Below, in pieces: positions 1 through 5,799 of a DNA stretch of 16,387 nucleotides (its first letter is position 1; each line of letters starts with the position of its first letter). The stretch is from Desulfonatronovibrio sp046496945. GTDB taxonomy: Bacteria > Desulfobacterota > Desulfovibrionia > Desulfovibrionales > Desulfonatronovibrionaceae. Both the position numbers and the translations under genes were made by a program. The stretch covers positions 1-16,387 of the forward strand of contig JAWOGL010000051.1 in assembly GCA_046496945.1 (NCBI GenBank), in the 5' to 3' direction. Under the pieces are notes generated by a model. The model ran no database searches. It was not told the origin of the DNA and saw only the letters and a list, made by a program, of their open reading frames with translations.

Positions 1-124
1 GGAATTCCGGAACGGTCATTGTCTGCACCGGTCTGACTGTTTTGTCAGGTGTTTCCGCTTCCTGGCAGCCCGCAGCCATAAGCAGGATAAAAGCTGCTAT
101 TAATTTAAGCAGATAATCAAGCAC
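1..124 (-). CDS. Efflux periplasmic adaptor lipoprotein (RND/HlyD membrane-fusion family), N-terminal fragment
   Basis: Only the first 41 codons lie in the window; the gene runs off the left edge. The reading on the minus strand begins with a hydrophobic signal segment ending in the lipobox LMAAGC, so the Cys should be lipidated and the protein anchored to a membrane facing the periplasm. The residues after it (ETPDKTVRPVQTMTV) resemble the start of RND-type adaptor proteins, where a short linker leads into a PVxxxxV beta strand. A GTG at 122-124 is preferred as start because AGGTG sits six bases upstream; an in-frame GTG at 131-133 has no well-spaced ribosome binding site. It lies 77 bases downstream of the TolC-like gene on the same strand, the usual partnership in a tripartite pump; an inner-membrane transporter gene is expected beyond the edge. 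Substrate unknown. The lipoprotein nature is well supported; the family rests on a short stretch. Confidence 0.7.
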   Translation of the reverse strand, partial: MLDYLLKLIAAFILLMAAGCQEAETPDKTVRPVQTMTVPEF

Positions 125-201
125 TGTGTTCACCTGTAAAGCATATACTTTTTGATATCGGTTGACATTAATAATTGTTTCCCGGTGAATCCCGGTAGAA
201 A

Positions 202-1533
202 TTACCTGGTGCCCAGGCTGATGTTCTTTTCTCCCATGGCTTTATATATAGCAGCCAGAGCTTTCAGGTAATCAGCATTGGCATGGATGAGATTGGCCTC
301 AGCTCCGGAAAGCCGGGCCTGGGCATCCAGAACATCCGTGTTGGTCCCAACCTGGGCTTCATACCGGGCTACAGCCATCCTGTAGCTTTCTTTGGCCTCT
401 TCCAGTCCTTCCCGGGCCACATCAATTCTCTGGCGGCTTTCATCAATATTCAGAAAGTTTGATTTAACTTCATATAATACAGTGTTCAGCAGGTTTTCAT
501 ATTCGGCCATGAGCTGTCTGGTTTTCTGCCCGGCCTGTTTATGGGCATAGTATGTCTGTCCCCACTCAAAAAGTTTCCATTCCAGCTTGACCCCGGCCTG
601 CCATTCGCTCTTGTCCTGCAGCTTGCTGCCGCTTACTGAAGGATCGTCTCCGCGGCGGTAATAGTCAAAACTGGCACCAATCTGCGGATAAAAGGAACTG
701 GCTGAAATTTTTTCATCTTTCAGGGCAATCTGCACGCTCTTGTCCGCGATAAAGATATCCGGTCTTTTTTTCAGGGCGCGTTCCCTGCAGTCTTCGAGGG
801 TGAGGGTAAAAGCTGGAAAGTCAAACTCGTCCTGATAGAATACTTCATGTTCCAGGGGAAGGTTGAGCAGCATGTTTAACCTGGCGGTAAGGTTGTCCAC
901 GGCGTTTTTGGCGGAGATAAGGTCCTGCCGGGCCTGGGCCACATCCACCTGAGCCTGCAAAACATCCAGCTTGGGGGCCAGACCGACATCATAAAAGGAC
1001 TGACTCACATTAAGATGAGATTTGAGACGGGTAAGAGAATCTTCAGCCACGCTGACGGACTCTCTTGCTGCCAGGAGATCAAGAAAAGAGGTCTGTATCT
1101 CCAGGATCAGGTCCAGTTCGGCTTTGGAAACCTGGGAGTCGGCCTGTTCGCTGCCCAGCCTGGCCTTTTCAAAATTGCTCAAAATGTTGAAGCCGGTAAA
1201 CAGGGGCTGTTCAATATTGAAATTCATTGTCCAGACATCTCGCGAACCCTGGATTCTTCTGCGGGTTACCGGGTCCATACTACTGGGGGCTTCATCCAGT
1301 CTGGTATAGGCGTAAGAAGTCTTGAATTTAGGTCCAAAGGCTCCCCGGGCGGATTTGACGGCATACTCGGAACCTTTGAGAGCTTCCCGGACTGCCTGCA
1401 GGGAGTGGTTCTGCTTAAGGCCCATGTTTACCGCATCTTCAATGTCCAGGACTTCCTGGGCGGCTGCTTTGTGGACGGGAATAAGCATTAACAGGACAAG
1501 AAGATTCCAGAAAATAGAACTTGAAACTTTCAT
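202..1533 (-). CDS. TolC-family outer-membrane efflux channel
   Basis: A 443-residue protein with an N-terminal signal peptide (MKVSSSIF, then a Leu-rich core and an AAAQ cleavage region) followed by two long helical repeats typical of the OEP/TolC family. Examples are the first-repeat opening LDIEDAVNMGLKQNHSL and, in the second half, CRERALKKRPDI; the C-terminal helix contains TDVLDAQARLSGAEANL, where TolC proteins have a similar conserved stretch. Members trimerise to a beta-barrel plus periplasmic tunnel and export drugs, metals or proteins with an inner-membrane pump and an adaptor. The frame stays open 34 codons further upstream, but the ATG at 1531-1533 is chosen because GGAG lies eight bases before it and a proper signal peptide begins there. 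The adaptor lipoprotein gene follows 77 bases downstream. Substrate cannot be inferred. Confidence 0.9.
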   Translation of the reverse strand: MKVSSSIFWNLLVLLMLIPVHKAAAQEVLDIEDAVNMGLKQNHSLQAVREALKGSEYAVKSARGAFGPKFKTSYAYTRLDEAPSSMDPVTRRRIQGSRDVWTMNFNIEQPLFTGFNILSNFEKARLGSEQADSQVSKAELDLILEIQTSFLDLLAARESVSVAEDSLTRLKSHLNVSQSFYDVGLAPKLDVLQAQVDVAQARQDLISAKNAVDNLTARLNMLLNLPLEHEVFYQDEFDFPAFTLTLEDCRERALKKRPDIFIADKSVQIALKDEKISASSFYPQIGASFDYYRRGDDPSVSGSKLQDKSEWQAGVKLEWKLFEWGQTYYAHKQAGQKTRQLMAEYENLLNTVLYEVKSNFLNIDESRQRIDVAREGLEEAKESYRMAVARYEAQVGTNTDVLDAQARLSGAEANLIHANADYLKALAAIYKAMGEKNISLGTR

Positions 1534-1640
1534 TGCATTACTCCGTAAAAAATAAAAGAATGGATTGTTATCATTAAGTAAAATTATTAAAAACCAATTG
1601 TAATTATTCACCATATACGGCATATGTCCATTCAACCACC

Positions 1641-1667
1641 CTGGATTCCGGCTTTCGCAGGAATGAC
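1641..1667. repeat. REP-like interspersed palindrome
   Basis: The sequence CTGGATTCCGGCTTTCGCAG and the GAATGACG that follows carry inverted arms ATTCC (1645-1649) and GGAAT (1660-1664) with a partly pairing centre. It resembles a dispersed family of short palindromes with ATTCC...GGAAT arms, well known from Neisseria dRS3-type repeats and common as single copies in other proteobacteria. Assignment is by pattern only; copy number in the genome was not assessed. Confidence 0.5.
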
Positions 1668-1697
1668 GGAAAAAGGCAACTGCCTGATTTAACCGTC

Positions 1698-1718
1698 ACC
1701 CCGGACCCGATCCGGGGT
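1698..1718. repeat. G+C-rich perfect hairpin of a dispersed repeat type
   Basis: ACCCCGGA (1698-1705) pairs exactly with TCCGGGGT (1711-1718) around the five-base loop CCCGA. There is no T-run after it on either strand, so it is unlikely to be a simple intrinsic terminator. It sits 30 bases after the ATTCC/GGAAT palindrome, and both look like pieces of dispersed intergenic repeats. Confidence 0.55.
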
Positions 1719-1832
1719 CCAGGTCTTCTTGCTCGATCCTGCCGAATAGTCGCAAACAATGTTCAGTTCAAGCTGAAGGACCCTTGGCTGGCGATTGAAA
1801 ATCTCCCGATTGCTTCGTCGCTATAAGTTTAG

Positions 1833-1874
1833 TTCAACGTTCAATGTTCAATGTTCAATGTTCAAAGTTCAACG
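1833..1874 (+). repeat. Tandem heptamer repeat, six copies of TTCAAYG-type unit
   Basis: Six consecutive 7-base units read TTCAACG, TTCAATG, TTCAATG, TTCAATG, TTCAAAG, TTCAACG with no spacer. The outer copies carry AACGTT-type ends, so the array is nearly symmetrical. A non-triplet unit in non-coding DNA is a candidate for slipped-strand length variation, and it could alternatively serve as a cluster of protein-binding sites. Confidence 0.8.
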
Positions 1875-1921
1875 TTGATAAGTAAGAAAAAAATGATTCC
1901 GGGGACTTTTTTTGTTGTTTA

Positions 1922-1989
1922 TCCGGCACCCACTTAAGAGTGTATTATCCCGGCATAAGTCTTTAGTGGCGTGCTAAGTGGGTGCCGGA
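1922..1989. repeat. 15-bp perfect inverted repeat around a 38-base spacer
   Basis: TCCGGCACCCACTTA at 1922-1936 is matched exactly by its reverse complement TAAGTGGGTGCCGGA at 1975-1989. The arrangement is like short non-autonomous or REP-associated palindromes that are mobilised in trans by IS200-like (RAYT) transposases, but no transposase lies nearby. A run of T precedes the left arm (1909-1915). Confidence 0.7.
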
Positions 1990-2180
1990 CTGTCGCTTGG
2001 AATTTTGGAACAGCCTGCCTGATAAGGACTTTTTCACGCTGTGAACCTTCAGGCAAAGAAAAAGATCTGAGATAGTAGGTTGAATCTGAACCAAACTCAA
2101 CCCTTGTTTGGTCCGCCAGAAATTATTTATTTTGAATTCGAACAGGATGGCTGGATTGAACTTGATTGCTCAGGAAAATT

Positions 2181-2209
2181 TTATTAGTAAAATGATGTTT
2201 ATTTATAAT
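2181..2209 (+). promoter_or_regulatory. Candidate sigma-70 promoter for the phzF-family gene
   Basis: A perfect TATAAT (2204-2209) is preceded at 17 bases by TTATTA (2181-2186), a poor -35 match (three of six). It is followed by an A+T-rich leader and the GAGG ribosome binding site at 2241-2244. The area is A+T-rich, so a chance TATAAT is possible. Confidence 0.4.
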
Positions 2210-2252
2210 TATTTATGGTTATATATTTAAAAACCAATCAGAGGATGGTCCC

Positions 2253-3038
2253 ATGAAAATTCCCCTTTACCAGGTCGATGCCTTTGCTTCCCGCGTATTT
2301 TCGGGCAACCCCGCAGCAGTCTGTATCCTGGAAGAATGGCTTGATGAAAATCTGCTTCAGTCAATTGCCGCGGAAAACAATCAGTCTGAAACCGCCTTTG
2401 TCGTGCCCAGAGGTCAGATGTTCGATCTGCGCTGGTTTACCCCGGCAACCGAAGTGGCCCTTTGCGGTCACGCCACTCTGGCCGCCGCCTTTGTTCTGTT
2501 CAATGTTTACCACTACCCGGAAAAGACAATTTTTTTCCAGACCAGTCAAAGAGGCAGACTGGGGGTAACCAGGAAAGACGGTCTGCTGGAACTGGATTTT
2601 CCATCCATGAGTGTACATGATCAGCCGGCCCCGGATGGCCTGGCTGAAGCTCTGCGTATTGAGCCCCATCAGGTGTATGGTTCAGCCGATGACTTGCTGG
2701 CGGTGTTTGGCAGTGAAGAGGATGTCCGGGGAATTCAGCCTGATTTTTCCAGGCTGGAGCAGGTTGATTGCCGGGGAGTTATTGTCACGGCCGCAGGAGA
2801 CGAATGCGACTTTGTGTCCAGGTTTTTCGGTCCTCAGGTGGGCATACCCGAAGATCCGGTCACTGGATCTGCTCATTGCGTGCTGACCCCCTACTGGGCA
2901 CAGAGGCTCGGAAAAAACCGCCTGCGCGCCCTGCAGGTTTCAAGACGGGGAGGAGAACTGTTCTGCGAGAATGCCGGAGACAGAGTCAGAATTTCCGGTG
3001 GGGCAGTCATGTATATGCAGGGAGAAATTAATATTTGA
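2253..3038 (+). CDS. PhzF-family isomerase/epimerase
   Basis: A 261-residue protein of the PhzF/diaminopimelate-epimerase fold. It has the family opening QVDAFASRVFSGNPAAVC (residues 7-24), the active-site region AENNQSETAF with the expected catalytic Glu46, the RWFTPATEVALCGHATLA segment near residue 70, and the second-half signature PEDPVTGSAHC. The length agrees with the family (about 260-300). Members isomerise or epimerise small metabolites; in PhzF itself this is a step in phenazine synthesis, but most homologues have no known substrate, and no phenazine genes are present here. The start ATG has GAGG eight bases upstream. The gene stands alone, with a repeat-rich region before it and the convergent ablB after it. 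The family call is firm; the substrate is unknown. Confidence 0.92.
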   Translation: MKIPLYQVDAFASRVFSGNPAAVCILEEWLDENLLQSIAAENNQSETAFVVPRGQMFDLRWFTPATEVALCGHATLAAAFVLFNVYHYPEKTIFFQTSQRGRLGVTRKDGLLELDFPSMSVHDQPAPDGLAEALRIEPHQVYGSADDLLAVFGSEEDVRGIQPDFSRLEQVDCRGVIVTAAGDECDFVSRFFGPQVGIPEDPVTGSAHCVLTPYWAQRLGKNRLRALQVSRRGGELFCENAGDRVRISGGAVMYMQGEINI

Positions 3039-3074
3039 GGTCAGTGAAGCCCCTTTGCGGTCATAACCGGCAGA

Positions 3075-3091
3075 TCCGGCAGAGAGCCGGA
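3075..3091. terminator. Weak hairpin between convergent genes
   Basis: TCCGGC (3075-3080) pairs with GCCGGA (3086-3091) around AGAGA in the 63-base gap between the ends of phzF and ablB. It could work in both directions, but there is no proper T-tract, so it is a weak candidate for shared transcription termination. Confidence 0.3.
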
Positions 3092-3101
3092 CTTAAATTG
3101 T

Positions 3102-3953
3102 TCAGCTGCTTTCTTTTGCCTCTGAATTATACCAGACATTCATGCTTTCCAGCTGTCCGGCAATATGGGTATTGTTGAGCAGAGTGCCGGCAAAGTTATA
3201 GCCTGCCCTGGCAAAGGTTATATTCATGCCGAAAGATCCGGCCCGGGCTATGGTGTAATGGGTCAGTATCCCCATTCTGCGTGTTTCTCTGGTCATCCTA
3301 TCCAGAAGAATTCCGGCCATGCCTTTGCCTCTGTACTCGGTAAGGGTCGCAAAGTCAGTCATTTCCGCGTTTAAAGAGTCCGTGTCTGTTTCAGCTGAAC
3401 CCAGTCCGATAAGCTGGCTGCCGCGTCTGATTCCGCAATATATTACATTGTTTTCCATGGTTTCTGCCAGATAGTCAGGATCAAAAATCGGAAAAGGATA
3501 GGATTCAAAAACCCTGGAGTACAGTCCGGCCATATCATGAATGTCAGAAACACTCATGCGAGATACCTGGTATTCTTCAGGACAGCAGGATTTGGGCGGA
3601 GTTTCGCCTTTGCTTCTGGATATGGCCAGAACTTTGCTCAGCAATGACCGCTCAGTGGGCCGGCGCCGGTCTTCGTGCAGATAAAGGGCCATAAATGCGG
3701 CTCCCTGCCCGCCTTTGAAAAATCCGGGGATATAGGCCTCGGTAACATATCCTGCTTCCTGAAACACAGACATGTTTTCCCGGGGTACTTTGGCGAATAT
3801 TTTGGTGTATCCGCTGGTCAGGGCCAGCTGTTTCATTTCCGGTATAATGTCAGGACAATCCTGCGGAGCCAGGCGCATAAGGTAAACCCGCCTGCTCAAA
3901 GGACCATGCTGGACAACGGAATCGCCCAGGCGGGCAATAATATCAGGCGACAT
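3102..3953 (-). CDS. ablB: Beta-lysine N6-acetyltransferase
   Basis: A 283-residue GNAT acetyltransferase that should transfer acetyl from acetyl-CoA to the epsilon-amino group of beta-lysine, giving N-epsilon-acetyl-beta-lysine, a compatible solute made under salt stress. The N-terminal part (IIARLGDSVVQHGPLSRRVYLMRL) is typical of the AblB/YodP family. The GNAT acetyl-CoA loop is YRGKGMAG at residues 207-214, after a beta strand with MTDFATL. It directly follows ablA on the minus strand. The frame is open upstream inside ablA, so the start is uncertain: ATG 3951-3953 (11-base overlap with ablA) fits the family start best, and ATG 3975-3977 is the alternative; neither has a good Shine-Dalgarno, which points to translational coupling with ablA. 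Confidence 0.88.
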   Translation of the reverse strand: MSPDIIARLGDSVVQHGPLSRRVYLMRLAPQDCPDIIPEMKQLALTSGYTKIFAKVPRENMSVFQEAGYVTEAYIPGFFKGGQGAAFMALYLHEDRRRPTERSLLSKVLAISRSKGETPPKSCCPEEYQVSRMSVSDIHDMAGLYSRVFESYPFPIFDPDYLAETMENNVIYCGIRRGSQLIGLGSAETDTDSLNAEMTDFATLTEYRGKGMAGILLDRMTRETRRMGILTHYTIARAGSFGMNITFARAGYNFAGTLLNNTHIAGQLESMNVWYNSEAKESS

Positions 3954-5397
3954 TTTTTCTGCGTTCCATGCGCTCATTTTCGCTGGGGGTAAGGCTGCAG
4001 GTATCGTCACTATCCGCCAGAAGTTTTTCAATGCCCACGCATTGTTCGGTGGCGTCGTTCTCCTTGAGCTGCAGGTTGCATGCTTGGCAGTTCCGGTCAC
4101 AGAATTTGGCTTCGTAGCTTTCCGGTTCGGTGTAAGTGGTGATCACTCCCTCAAAGTTGCGCAGGATAACCTTGTTGGCGCCCCAGGAAACGATATAATT
4201 GGGCATAATGGGTATTTTTCCGCCTCCGCCGGGAGAATCAACAACATAAGTAGGGACGGCGAATCCGCTGGTATGCCCCCTCAGGCTTTCAATTATTTCT
4301 ATGCCTTTGCCTATGGGGGTGCGGAAATGAGAAAGTCCCTCGGACAGATCGCACTGGTACATGTAATATGGACGGACCCGGTTTTTGATCAGTTTCTGGT
4401 TGAGGGTTTTGATAAGGCGCTGGCAGTCGTTTACCCCGGCCAGAAGCACTGTCTGATTGCCCAGGGGAATGCCCGCGTCAGCCAGGCGGGCCAGGGCGGT
4501 CCTGGACGTGGCCGTGATTTCACGGGGATGGTTAAAATGGGTGTTGAACCACAGAGGGTGGTGCTTTTTGAGCATGTGAACCAGGTCGCTGGTTATCCGG
4601 TAAGGAAGGACCACGGGCATTCTGGAGCCGATACGGATAACGTCCACGTGATCTATTCTGCCCAGTTCACCCAGTATCCAGTCCAGGCGTTCGTCAGAGA
4701 GCATCAGAGGGTCTCCCCCGGACAGGAGCACATCCCTGACCTGCGGGGTGTTTTTAATGTATTCAATCCCTTTGAGCATTTCCTCTTTGCCGGGCATGGT
4801 ATCCTCATCGCTTACCTTGCGCTTGCGGGTGCAATGTCTGCAGTACATGGAGCAAATATTGCTGATGTGAAAAAGAACCCGGTCAGGGTAACGATGAGTA
4901 ATTCCCGGGGTGGGGCTGTCCGCTTCTTCGTGCAGGGGGTCGGACATATCCGGTCTTTCAATAATGAGTTCATTTGGCGATGGAAAACACTGCCTGAAAA
5001 TCGGGTCATTGACGTAGTCATTGGGTTCTATCAGGGAAAGATAATAAGGAGTAACCGCCATGGGAAATTTTTCAGTGGTTTGAACAAAGGCGCGGCGTTC
5101 AAGTTCCGGGAATTTTATGCCCAAAAGCTGTTCAAACCGGTCAATACCCCTGACTGATTTCTGGATATGCCATTTCCAGTCAGTCCATCTTGATTTCCAG
5201 TTTTTACCGGACCCCCCAGAACTGGCCAGTCCCTGATCTGACTTGCTGCAATTTTCGTCCAGCTTGTCTGAGATTGGGGTCTGGTTTTGTTCCAGGTCGC
5301 TGGTCATTCTTTTAGCGATTTTGCTGTCTTTTTCATTGATGTTATACATGAGAAAATCCTGTTGGCTTGGGGAGCGGGCAGAATTGCTCTCTCCCAT
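3943..5397 (-). CDS. ablA: L-lysine 2,3-aminomutase
   Basis: A 484-residue radical SAM enzyme of the KamA family, converting L-lysine to L-beta-lysine with a [4Fe-4S] cluster, S-adenosylmethionine and PLP. The cluster motif CxxxCxxC is C182-C186-C189 (CSMYCRHC). The PLP-binding Lys is K394 in SPGGGGK. D350 and D387 are spaced from that Lys like the two substrate-binding Asp residues of the clostridial enzyme. Cys433, Cys437 and Cys440 near the C-terminus likely bind the structural zinc. The first ~65 residues are a polar, low-conservation extension. The start ATG 5395-5397 has a strong GAGGAG eight bases upstream; ATG 5347-5349, with AGGA, is an alternative giving 468 residues. With the overlapping ablB it forms the two-gene osmolyte pathway. 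No clear promoter was identified in the divergent gap upstream. Confidence 0.95.
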   Translation of the reverse strand: MGESNSARSPSQQDFLMYNINEKDSKIAKRMTSDLEQNQTPISDKLDENCSKSDQGLASSGGSGKNWKSRWTDWKWHIQKSVRGIDRFEQLLGIKFPELERRAFVQTTEKFPMAVTPYYLSLIEPNDYVNDPIFRQCFPSPNELIIERPDMSDPLHEEADSPTPGITHRYPDRVLFHISNICSMYCRHCTRKRKVSDEDTMPGKEEMLKGIEYIKNTPQVRDVLLSGGDPLMLSDERLDWILGELGRIDHVDVIRIGSRMPVVLPYRITSDLVHMLKKHHPLWFNTHFNHPREITATSRTALARLADAGIPLGNQTVLLAGVNDCQRLIKTLNQKLIKNRVRPYYMYQCDLSEGLSHFRTPIGKGIEIIESLRGHTSGFAVPTYVVDSPGGGGKIPIMPNYIVSWGANKVILRNFEGVITTYTEPESYEAKFCDRNCQACNLQLKENDATEQCVGIEKLLADSDDTCSLTPSENERMERRKNVA

Positions 5398-5799
5398 GAT
5401 TCCGGCTCCTCAGCCCCTGGCAGGGTTTATTGTGTCTGCTCATCAAATCGCTGGTCGCGCTGTTGTTTTTTCAGGCTTTATAAGCGATTAACAAGTGATG
5501 AATGGTTTTTTTTAAAACTTCGCGGAGAAACCGGGGTGATTCAATCTTTGCTTATATATCAACTGGCAACTATAATCAAGCCGGGTGGAATTTGTTGTTT
5601 AAATGTCCGAAATTAAAGCTTTTTGCAGGAATGTCAGCCCGGTCTGCCCGCAGAAGCAGGCTATGGGCGGAAATCTATGATTATGCCGCGGATCTGCAAA
5701 TTCGATAAAAACTTGACTTCCGGCGGTCTATGCTTCAATTTCAAAATTTGTCCTGATAAATGTTTATATATTGATACCATTAAGATAAAGGCGGACCTT
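5398..5799. other. Divergent intergenic region between ablA and ileS
   Basis: About 400 bases separating the leftward ablA-ablB pair from the rightward ileS cluster, so both sets of promoters should lie here. Visible items are the ablA ribosome binding site GAGGAG (5406-5411), a 7-bp inverted repeat AATCGCT (5446-5452) / AGCGATT (5483-5489) on the ablA side, and TTGACT at 5713-5718 on the ileS side. The reading frame of ileS stays open to 5623, but that upstream part has no family resemblance. No T-box or riboswitch pattern was recognised. Confidence 0.5.

Larger units (their letters stand above)
1587..2238. repeat. Repeat-rich intergenic region bracketed by a 12-base direct repeat
   Basis: Between the tolC-like and phzF-family genes there is no credible coding sequence. 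The stretch holds, in order: an interrupted ATTCC/GGAAT palindrome, a G+C-rich hairpin, six tandem heptamers and a 15-bp inverted repeat, each listed separately. The 12-mer TTAAAAACCAAT occurs at 1587-1598 and again in the same orientation at 2227-2238, just inside the two gene ends. It could be a target-site duplication of a decayed or non-autonomous element, but A+T-rich 12-mers can also recur by chance. No transposase remnant was recognised. Confidence 0.4.

Noticed and set aside
1833..1874. Tandem heptamers considered as a CRISPR array
   Set aside because: Units are 7 bases with no spacers, and no cas genes are present.
4042..5157. Long open frame (371 codons) on the plus strand opposite ablA
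   Set aside because: Antisense shadow of a well-supported radical SAM gene; no ribosome binding site or domain seen.
5645..5656. TCTGCCCGCAGA palindrome upstream of ileS, considered as part of a T-box or riboswitch
   Set aside because: No specifier stem, T-box core or terminator follows; only a short palindrome.
5713..5740. TTGACT with TATGCT or TCAATT as an ileS promoter
   Set aside because: TATGCT is only 10 bases away and TCAATT, at 16 bases, is a weak match; not listed as a promoter.
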